Positions 56,134 to 64,000 of a DNA stretch of 64,000 bases are shown here, piece by piece. This stretch comes from Phragmites australis (lineage: Eukaryota; Streptophyta; Magnoliopsida; Poales; Poaceae), in NCBI RefSeq assembly GCF_958298935.1, contig NC_084932.1, positions 16,285,501-16,349,500 on the forward strand. Reading direction: 5' to 3'. A program made the position numbers and the translations under genes. Below the pieces are notes generated by a model, which was not told the DNA's origin, did not search any database, and worked only from the letters and a program-made list of their open reading frames with translations. Numbering within the stretch: the first letter of the stretch is position 1; every line of letters begins with the position of its first letter.

Positions 56134-57214
56134 TCATTCGTGGCTTGTCGCTGTGGAAGCTGATGCAGTAGCCCGCCCCAGAGCTATCAGAAGACGAAGA
56201 AGAAACTGCAGGAGCCACCATCGGGCCTCCTCCCCCTTCTTCCCAGCTTCCTCCCTCGCCGGCGAAGCCTGCTCCTCCTCATCAATCTCCCTCCGCAGAA
56301 GATCCCAGTCGATCTCATCATCGTCGTCGAAAATATCGATGATCTCGACAAGCATGGTCCCCTGAACTGGGGGTTGAGCAGGAGCGGCAGACAGTTGTCC
56401 ACCTCGTAGTGATGGAAGCAAGATGGCCACTGGCGCCATCGTCGGTAGTGTAGACAGCCCAGCCCCAGTAGAAGCAGTCAAAATCATTGACATTTCTGAA
56501 GAGGATGAGGAGGAAGATGATGCCATATACAAAGCCAAGGTTGAGTGCTCACTCGTGGGACAGTGGTAAATCTAGTCAGATGAGCCCAACTTATATCCGT
56601 ACCAAGCAGCCACGTACGCATGGGAGATAAAGCAGAACCAACACTGTGTTGCTCCATGGCGTCCCTCATTAATCTCTGGGGGGCCGTGGCCATATCCCGG
56701 TCGTTCCACAGACACATGGCAACATCCCACGGTAACTCTTCGTTTTCTCGCATAAACATCTCGTCACATTAATGACCTAGACTTCTTTTGGCGCATGCCA
56801 GGGGTGTGGGCACAAGACCTTACATGAACCCATGCATTATCTAGTTAGAACACACCAATGACACATCTCATCTTGTCGTCCTCAAACAGGCGAACATGGG
56901 GAGTCCCCCGATCCCACACGTAATCCCCAACTCTGAAAACTCAAATGGCAAGAAAACCCATATCCAAAGAAGTCCAAAGAATCTAGATCGGCCTTGGCAT
57001 GGACCCCGGAGTGCATCACCTCCACCGATGCCCCTCCATCCTTGGGATCCGATACCGCATACACCAACTCCGATAGGCTTCGGAGCTTGCCTCCTTTGCT
57101 ACCTCTTCGGTCTTCGACTTCGACGCCGGCTGCACCTCCAACCTTGGCATAAACCCTGGGGTGTATCGCCGCCTCTAATTCACCATCAGCCTTGAGCTTC
57201 GCCATCAACACCAA
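56134..57214 (-). pseudogene. Antisense ORF of B1 (broken)
   Basis: Minus-strand coding sequence just upstream of the 3' LTR. 57214-56882 reads MVLMAKLKADGELEAAIHPR, then SLSELVYAVSDPKDGGASVE and FGYGFSCHLSFQSWGLRVGS. After a shift, 56759-56484 reads ENEELPWDVAMCLWNDRDMA. Then 56538-56134 has a Ser run, a very acidic IDIFDDDDEIDWDLLRREID segment and an EEAGKKGEEARWW tail. Two shifts and several stops. Not obviously homologous to the antisense ORF of element A. An exact 24-bp repeat (EMSMILTA) at 56474-56497 and 57223-57246 shows an internal rearrangement. Function unknown. Confidence 0.45.
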
Positions 57215-57310
57215 CGGTTCCCGCAGTCAAAATCATTGACATTTCTTGTTACTACACCATGCTGTAGTTGGTTTTCCTCTACATCCTCTCACCCCTCCGA
57301 AAGTTAGGGC

Positions 57311-57329
57311 CAGAGAATGAGGGGGTACT
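57311..57329 (+). other. Polypurine tract of B1
   Basis: CCAGAGAATGAGGGGGTAC directly before the 3' LTR, similar to element A. Confidence 0.75.
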
Positions 57330-58212
57330 ATTGGGGGACAATAAACTAGCCTGAGGACAATGGTTGAAGATTGCTATCGAAGATCCCTTCTGACCCTTCG
57401 TTCTTTGAACCCTCAGCAGGAGGCCTGACTTCTAGAGGCTACGAGCCCCTTCGGACCACCTCTTCGGTACGTACCTGGCCAGTAAAACTCGAAGCTACAA
57501 CAAGCCCCTCCGAAGCCTTCAACCTCTAGACTCTCAGCAGGAGGCCTGGCCCCCGGAGGCTGCGGTCCCCTTCGGGCCACCCCTCTGGTACCCATACGGC
57601 CTTTCGAAGCCTAAAGATGCAGCCGATCTCCAGAGATAATATGAGGGAAGATAGGACCCCCCTGCAACTAACCTGACGCGAGGTGACAAGCTATTAATGT
57701 TGGTGCAAGTGGTACTTATCCCGACACCCCAGTGAGATGAAAGTCATCCTGACACCCCTAGCAAAGCAGCGTCGGGCCGCAATTGGCGACTGGCTCACCC
57801 CTCAGGGGGTAGGCACCACAATGGTTACCACGGTAGATATTTATCTTCTATGTAGGTTAAAATGTAGTTATCCAGGATAAGATCCAGTAATTCAGTCAAG
57901 TCATAGATATTTGTACATCGTGATAACTTGTACACTAAGCTACGTACCACCCTATAAATAGGGGGTCGTGGTCATCTAGGCAGGGACGGGTCACAATGAG
58001 AATGCTCAATACAGCACAGAGGCCAACACACAAGACAGAGAGGTGCATAAACACAAAGTCACGCTTTGATACTCCCCCTAAACTGACCCATTTTTCTACT
58101 ATCAACATTTGTGGTGTTCTTTCCTCTCAAAATTCATCTCCAAACTTGAGTCTCCTCCTTAGAAAAAACTCTCACCGTACTTGCTGGAGCAAGATGATCT
58201 CTTGCTCCAACA
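57330..58212 (+). repeat. 3' LTR of B1
   Basis: TATTGGGGGACAATAAAC to CTCCAACA, 883 bp, very close to the 5' LTR in length and layout; TATA box at 57953-57960. Confidence 0.93.
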
Positions 58213-58217
58213 CAAGA

Positions 58218-58790
58218 TAACTGTGAAAACATGGTGAACAAGCTTGTATAGGGGTCCATCCTGATATGCTTCAAGTGCCATCAAAAAGGGCATATGTCCT
58301 TCCAATGCAAGCCAATCAAGAAGGAGACCAATGAGAAGAATAAGATGAATAACCTCTCAAACAAGACCTCCAACCTCTACACCAAGTCTAACTACAAGAT
58401 CAAGACCAAGAGCAACCACTACAAGCTCAAGAAGAAGGACAATGATAAGGTAGTTTTACATATGGTTGGGAAAAAGAACCAGAGGTAAAAGCAACCCATT
58501 TGGGTGGCAAGGAATCATCACCAGCATGAAGGGGCCCAAATCAGTTTAGGTTCTAAAGAAGACTTGAAGTTCACAAGTCTTTGGGGATTTGGTCACTTGG
58601 TTCACAAGATGGAGTGAAGATTTAAGCAAAGAAGCCAAGTGTACAAGTTTGGGCACGTTAATGAAGATCATGATCGTCATACACCGAAATCTCCATTCAA
58701 AGATAAAAGAGGTAATACTGCTAGATGCAAAATCCTTTCAGTTAATGAGTACATTGCCCTATTTAGTTATTTGTGTTTCTCTCTAACCCA
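58218..58790 (+). pseudogene. gag: gag of element D, 3' part
   Basis: Resumes after B1. A CCHC knuckle reads CFKCHQKGHMSFQCKPIK near 58268, followed by an Asn/Lys-rich tail (58294-58488, KTSNLYTKSNYKIKTKSNHY). A stop follows. Remnants such as EDLKFTSLWGFGHLVHKME run to about 58617. No protease DTG/DSG motif seen. Confidence 0.8.
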
Positions 58791-59738
58791 TGAGCAACCT
58801 ACATGGTTTATTATTTGTAGATATATTACATATTTCTATAATTGGTATCTTTTATGTTTCATGAGTCCAATCTATAGGATAAATCTCCATTGTTATCAAT
58901 AACAAGTGCATATCTCTCACAAAGTATTCAACACTTATATGCACGTATTTAGAGGGAGTATATCCACTGTGTAGTGATTTTGGGACTAACATGTGTTTAC
59001 AAATTGTATTTTTTGTAGTTTCATGAAGTAATCCTGAAGTCCCAAGATGTATGCAATGCTTATTTGTCAATTGATATCATTGTCAATTCATTTGTTCATT
59101 TAAGCTATCTCCATATATAATACGGCTTAAGCTTCCTATCTATACAAATTGTGTAGTTGTACATATGTTTCTATCTTATCATATGTATGCACACATATAG
59201 ACGAGTTTATATGATATTATGTGAGTTTCATGAATTATGATCCATGTGTTTTTATTTTAATTGGTATCATATCCTTGAATTAAACCCCTTCAATTGGTAT
59301 CATTTTATTGGATCTTGGTTCATGAAGCTCTCTCCCATGTGCTCTAACGTTTTTCCCTTGAGTTCAACAAGTGTTTGTAGCTCTTTTTGAAGATTGTTGA
59401 TAAAAGGGGAGAATTTTGATGACCAAAGCAAATGCAAGATGGCATGCCTAGTGGAGAACAAGCAAGGAAGCAAGATGCCTAAGGATGTCATGGTTGACAA
59501 TAGAAAGAAGCTCTTGCATAGGTCAAGGGTGATAGTGGCGATGGAGAAAGGGGTAGCCACAACAAAAGGGGGATAAAGTGAATACAAAGTAAAAATAAGA
59601 ATAAAGGTTAGTTTCCTCACAATTGATATCATTTATTGTTCTTACCATGCATCCAAGCAAAGTGGTAGGACAATATTCATTATGCCATTTACATTTGGTA
59701 CTATCTATTTGCCACATGCTTTGGTTGTATTGTCATCA
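58791..59738. other. 3' non-coding part of element D
   Basis: AT-rich, no pol. Several AAAAGGGG-like purine runs (about 59402, 59562). Confidence 0.65.
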
Positions 59739-59755
59739 ATCACAAAAAAGGAAGA
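59739..59755 (+). other. Polypurine tract of element D
   Basis: ATCACAAAAAAGGAAGA; element C starts at the next base. The last five bases (GAAGA) would be C's left target duplication. Confidence 0.65.
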
Positions 59756-60607
59756 TGTTAGAGGAAAATAAACCAGCCTGAGGATAATGGTTGAAGTTTA
59801 CTATCTAGGTCCCTCGGAGCCTTGATCTCCGGATCCTCAGCTAAAGGCCCGACCTCCAAAGGCATTGGGCTCCTTCGTGCCACATCTTCGTACCTACAAA
59901 GCCTTCCCACGACTCAGAACCACGCCTGGTCCCTCCGAAGCCTTCGGCCTCCGAACTCTCAGCAGCAGGCATGACCCCTGGATGTTGTGGACCCCTTTGA
60001 GCCACCCCACCGGTGTTCGGGCGGCTTTCAGAAGCCTAAGATACAGCAGGCTTCTGAAGACAATATCAAGGGGAAAATGTCTCCCCCTACCACCGACCCG
60101 ATATGAAGTGACAGCAATCAATGCCGATGCAAGTGGTGCTATCCTGACACTCCAGTGCATTTAAGGCTATCCTGACACCCCTGATAGTGCGGTGCCGCGC
60201 AGTAGTTGGCGACCGGCTCACCCCTCAGGGTGCAAGCACCGTGATGGTTACTACGGTAGATATTATCTCACATGTAGGGTACAAAGTAGTTATCCGGGAT
60301 AAGGCCCAGTAATTCGGTCAGATCCAAGATATTTGTACATTGTGATAACTTGTATGCTAAGCTACACACGGACTTATAAATAGGAGTTGTGGTCGCCTGG
60401 GCTAGAGGGCGCTAGAGGGTAGAAGGACACAGAGGTGAAACAACACCAAGTCACGCTGTGATACTCCCCCCAGATCGATCCATTTTTTCTACTATCAATA
60501 CATTCGTGGCGTTCCCTCCTCTTAAACTTCGTCTCCAAGCATGAGTCTCCTCCTTAGAAGAAACTCTCGCCGTACTTGCTGCGCCAAGACGAACTCTTGC
60601 TCCAATA
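59756..60607 (+). repeat. 5' LTR of element C
   Basis: TGTTAGAGGAAAATAAACC to CTCCAATA; TATA box TATAAATA at 60375-60382. Slightly shorter than the B1 LTRs (852 bp). Confidence 0.88.
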
Positions 60608-60625
60608 GCGCGCCATCCGTGGGGA
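60608..60625 (+). other. Candidate primer-binding site of element C
   Basis: GCGCGCCATCCGTGGGGA, a partial match to the tRNA-Asp-type site; see the better copy in E. Confidence 0.45.
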
Positions 60626-60637
60626 TCGAACACAGAA

Positions 60638-61590
60638 GTGCTAAGAAAGATAGGAATCCACCAGGAAAACCGCCAAAGTGCTAGCCAAAACCGCTACACT
60701 CACCATTGCAAGTATGCAACCATATGCATGGCTGTCTTAGCCATGCACACTGTATGCATGCTCCAGCCCCGTTGCCGTGTGGGATGGCGTTCCTCCGACT
60801 TTGGCCAACCCAGAACCTTGGGTCGGTACAGGAACTCCAGATAGCGCAGAGGCCTTCCAGCCTCTGTACGACGAAGACCTCACCGCCTCAGGAGAGGGCG
60901 CGGCTGAAGCCACAACCAAGTAGGCCGCCTTCCACTGGTTCTGGGTGGTCGAACCCAAAAGTGTTCCCGCCTTGGCTTAGTCCCAAAGTATCCCCTTTGA
61001 CAACACCTGGGATACCCCGGGCGAGCCAACATTTTTGAAAAGTCTGTCCACCTAGCATCCTCATTGGGCCCCTTAGGCGAAAGAGGATTCCAAGGAGACG
61101 CAGGGCTCCAGGGTGCGCAGACCCCGCCAGCCCCTCTGACGCCGCCCTCGCAGCGCCAATAGCGTGCAGGGAACCCCAAGCCCACCTTGTCCGGGGAAGC
61201 ATAGTCAGAACCACTTCGGCTCCAAAAGCCGATTCACCGGATAGCCTCGATGGTCCCCCAAAGGGGAAGGAGACCCTAGGGAAACCAGAGGCTCTAGGAA
61301 ACACCGCCTTCGGCAGCAACCACAATGACAACTCCAAGCTCCGGTGCCCCCAGAGGCACACGGGTGCATCCTGCATGGACCAGGGCGCGGCCACAACACC
61401 AATGACTGCCGCACCCTCATGACCTTCTGGGAGGAATACCTTAGAAGGCAAGCAGGATACCTGGTGAGGGAGCCGACGAAGGAGGACACAGGGTTCGGAG
61501 GCCTAGGGCAAACTCCCGAGCAAATCCCTAGCCCCTCAACCCTGCACCATCACCACCAACCCTACTACCAACGGTACTATATCCAGCAAC
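60638..61590 (+). pseudogene. gag: gag remnant of element C
   Basis: Blocks corresponding to B1 and E. 61344-61590 is open and holds an intact C-X2-H-X6-H-X4-C knuckle at 61365-61409 (GCILHGPGRGHNTNDCRTLM), then WEEYLRRQAGYLVREPTKED. The upstream blocks are frame-shifted. The gag core of element A is not present. Confidence 0.68.
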
Positions 61591-61608
61591 GAGAACTGAG
61601 TCGGGGAC

Positions 61609-61839
61609 ATGCCATCGCCAGGCTCCGGATGGATTACCTCCGGAGCCAGGCAATGGCTAAGGGCCGAGGCGATCGAAGACTGCCTCTCCCGACTAGCCTT
61701 CGGCTACATCTCCAACATGACGTCGTCAGGCTCCAGACGGATTACCTCCAGAGCCGGGCAACAGCTAAGGGCTAAGGGGGTCAAGAACCACCTCTCTTGG
61801 CTAAGCCACTGGCTTCGAGGCCTCCAAGCCTCACAGTAG
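61609..61839 (+). repeat. Two 108-bp repeat units after gag in element C
   Basis: Open as a 76-codon frame reading MPSPGSGWITSGARQWLRAE and SSGSRRITSRAGQQLRAKGV, the same frame as the 5-unit ORF of B1 and E. Confidence 0.75.
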
Positions 61840-61849
61840 AGGCCTTATT

Positions 61850-62110
61850 CCTACAAAGGTCTGCCACTATTAACTATCGGTAGTTTACCTAGTGATCTAT
61901 CTTTCATACAGCAAGGTTAGAGTATGTTGGAGGCCTCCAACCTTACTGCTAGAAGTCTTTATCAATAGAGAGCCACTAGGTAGAAGCAGTAGAACTTAAG
62001 TTACATCCTCATTTAGCATGAATAAGTTATATAACATAGCTATGTTTTATACTACAATCAGCCTCTTATTGCTAATAGTAGACTGCAAAACTTAGCTAGT
62101 ATAACCATGC
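61850..62110 (+). other. Conserved non-coding spacer of element C
   Basis: Matches B1 52230-52555; no gene. Confidence 0.68.
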
Positions 62111-62114
62111 AAAA

Positions 62115-63275
62115 TCCCTACAGTCCTGCAGACGCATCGTGCCTTGGTCGCCTGGGGGGCGGGTCTGCCAGGTTTCCTGGAAGGCAATTTGTGGCCTCGG
62201 ATGTGTAGTTGCCACGTATCAAGGGATTTCCTTGATAGATCGTGTTGCAGCACCACCCGTGGGACATCTTCGGGTGGTGTGACAAGCCCATGTACCACGG
62301 ACGTAGCATGCCTAGTTCACCAGGAAGGCAAGACTGCCTAGATTTCCTAGAAGGCATTATGTAGTCTCGGTAGACAGTGAGGCCCACACACCGCGGGCGC
62401 CGCTTATGCCTAGGTCACCTAGAAGGCAGATTATGCCTAGGGTGCTCTGGAAGGTATTGCATAGCCTCGGTAGTGTCGAAGCCGCGCCCCGGGGGATGTC
62501 CTTGGTGGCGGAGATGCAGTGCTATGAGGAATGCTGTCGCAAGGAATCCTCATTGCACGATATGCCTACACACCGCGGGTGTAGCATGCCTAGGTCACCT
62601 GGAAGGAAAGAGTGCCTAGGTTTCCTGGAAGGTATTGTGTAGCCTCGATAGTGTGTAGATGCCGGTTATCAAGGGACTTCTTTGGTAATGTAGTTGTGGT
62701 GCCCCCGAGGGATTTCTTCAGAGGCATGACAGGGCCATGCACCAGTAAGTATTGCTTTCCTAAACCCAAGGTCACCTGAAAAGGTTTGCCGGAGGGTAGG
62801 CTTAGCCCTGGTAGGCAGTGGAGCCCACACATCACGGGTGTAGCATGCCTAGGTCACCTGGAAGGCAAGACTGCCTAAGTTTCCTGGAAGGTATTGTGTA
62901 GCCTCGATAGTGTGTGGACGTCGCATATCAGAGGATGGCCCAGATGTGAGGATGCGGTGCTCTGAGGAATGCTGTCGCATGGAATCCTTGTTGCACGATA
63001 TGCTTATATACTGCGGTCGCAGCATACCTAGTTCACCGCTAAGGCATCAAGCCTAGGTTTCCTGGAAGGTATTGCATAGCTTCAGTCATATAAATGCCAC
63101 GCACCAGGGTACATCCTTGGTGGACAATGTTGCGGTGCACCCCAAGTGTTTCCACGGGAGCACGACAAGCCTACACACCGTGGGCGTAGCATGCCTAGGT
63201 CACCTGCAAGACAAGACTGCCTAGGTTTCCTGGAAGGTGTTGCGTAGCTTCGATAATGTGTAGGGCCTTCGGCAT
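62115..63275 (+). repeat. About 175-bp tandem array of element C
   Basis: Seven units at about 62124, 62308, 62409, 62588, 62848, 63020 and 63191, judged by GCCTAGGTCACCTGGAAGG-type starts. Most intervals are 170-185 bp, with one short and one long. Confidence 0.82.
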
Positions 63276-63289
63276 TAATACATGCCAAG

Positions 63290-63900
63290 GAGTCTTACAA
63301 AAACCTCCGATAAAAATAGAGTCTTACAAAACCTCCGATAAAAACGGAGAGTCTTACAAAACCTCCGGCAAAAACGGAGAACCTTACAAAACCTCCGGCA
63401 AAACCGGAGAGTCTTACAAAACCTCCGGTAAAAACGGAGAACCTTACAAAACCTCTGACAAAAATGGAGAGTCTTACAAAACCTCTGGCAAAATGAAGAA
63501 CCTTGCAAAACCTCCGACAAGAATGGAGAACCTTACAAAACCTCTCGCAAAAACGGAAAGCTTTACCAAACCTCCGCACAATGAGGAGTTTTACCAAACC
63601 TCCGCCAAAACGGAGAGACATACAAAAACCTCCGCTCAACGGAGAATTTTACAAAACCTCCAGCAAAAATGGAGAGCTTTACCAAACCTCCTTACAACGG
63701 AGAGTTTTACAAAACCTTTGGTAAAAATAGAGAGCTTTACCAAACCTCTGCACAACGGAGAGTTTTACCAAACGTCCACCAAACCGGAGAGACTTCGAAA
63801 AACCTCCGCACAATGGAGAGTTTACCAAACCTCCGCCAAAACAGAGAGACTTCAAAAACCCCCGCAAATGGGGATATTTTCCGAAAACTCCGCCGGGCGG
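63290..63900 (+). repeat. 30-bp hairpin array of element C
   Basis: About 20 units of CTCCGGCAAAAACGGAG with AGTCTTACAAA. The 30-bp period creates a 242-codon frame at 63256-63984 with decapeptide ESYKTSGKNG repeats. I treat that as a by-product unless shown otherwise, because other arrays do not keep one frame. Confidence 0.9.
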
Positions 63901-64000
63901 AAAGGTTCTGAAAGGACCTTGGAAGAGTACCCCAGCATCTTGAAGGCAAATGCCTCCGTGCTGAAGGGGTATGAAACCCACTAGCCTCTAAAAGGCATAG

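Larger units (their letters stand above)
50100..58212 (+). mobile_element. Element B1: complete non-autonomous Gypsy element
   Basis: 8.1 kb, LTRs at 50100-50986 and 57330-58212, perfect CAAGA target duplication. Contains gag remnants with a zinc knuckle but no RT, RNase H or integrase. In place of pol it has repeat arrays, a repeat-protein ORF and an antisense ORF. The LTR promoter/R/U5 half, polypurine tract and knuckle match element A, so the mobilising enzymes were probably supplied by an A-like element. E and C are further copies of the same structure. Confidence 0.93.
46959..59755 (+). mobile_element. Element D: gag-only Ty1/Copia element, interrupted by B1 and C
   Basis: 5' LTR (46959 to about 48480), initiator-Met primer site, gag, a short spacer and a polypurine tract at 59739-59755. 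No protease, integrase or RT between the zinc knuckle and the polypurine tract. The body is split at 50099 by B1 (removed 50100-58212 plus one CAAGA). The 3' LTR would start at 59756, exactly where element C begins, so it is probably displaced beyond the window. The style is of the Maximus/SIRE class (tentative). Confidence 0.82.
59756..64000 (+). mobile_element. Element C: non-autonomous Gypsy of the B family, runs off the window
   Basis: 5' LTR (59756-60607), degenerate primer site, gag with a complete zinc knuckle, 108-bp pair, spacer, roughly 175-bp array and 30-bp hairpin array in the same order and orientation as B1. The window ends where the 5-copy 108-bp array should start. The 3' LTR is not visible, so the target duplication is untested. 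Confidence 0.88.

Noticed and set aside
63256..63984. 242-codon ORF as a cellular gene
   Set aside because: It is produced by the 30-bp period of the hairpin array in element C. The corresponding arrays in B1 and E are broken in this frame.
1..64000. tRNA, rRNA or other RNA genes
   Set aside because: No cloverleaf with A and B boxes and no rRNA-like conserved blocks noticed by eye. The tRNA-like matches are primer-binding sites of retroelements.

Overview
This window looks like intergenic heterochromatin from a large plant nuclear genome, most likely a grass. It is almost wholly nested transposable elements, and I found no intact cellular gene, rRNA or tRNA. The grass assignment is inference from recognised repeat types: Tat-type Ty3/Gypsy elements with an antisense ORF, CACTA elements with CACTACTA-like ends, and a very long Tekay-like LTR. 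Coding remnants carry many stops and frameshifts.

Layout. (1) 1-277 and 12783-13490 are halves of one unidentified protein-like sequence. They are split by element A (278-12782), a complete but dead Tat-type Gypsy element with the AACAT target duplication, gag, protease/RT/RNase H/integrase, a tandem-repeat spacer and a long antisense ORF before the 3' LTR. (2) 13500-19358 holds an LTR-like relic, a 916-bp hAT-like element (15082-15997), a 1.7-kb CACTA element (16425-18133) and a lone LTR (18590-19358). (3) Element F (about 19700-23666) is a plus-strand Tat-type Gypsy cut off inside RT. There it abuts element E (23667-32660, minus strand), itself cut off at its 3' side and carrying a 3.7-kb solo LTR (G, 25369-29099). 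(4) 32661-35892 is mostly unassigned sequence with a decayed CACTA relic. (5) Element H (35893-43261) is a decayed Copia element with both LTRs. (6) 44547-64000 is a stack: minus-strand Copia I is split by gag-only Copia D (from 46959), and D is split by two non-autonomous Gypsy elements, B1 (50100-58212, TSD CAAGA) and C (from 59756, running off the window).

The most interesting system is the A/B family. A carries pol. B1, C and E share A's LTR promoter/R/U5 region, polypurine tract and gag zinc knuckle but lack pol. In its place they have a shared cassette: a 2-unit 108-bp repeat after gag, a roughly 175-bp array, an array of 30-bp hairpin units, and a 5-unit 108-bp array kept open as a sense-strand ORF of about 197 codons in the two copies where it lies inside the window. 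The simplest reading is an autonomous element and its trans-mobilised partner, with antisense ORFs near the 3' end in A and B1. Boundaries given with 'about' are estimates by eye; no alignment or database search was run.
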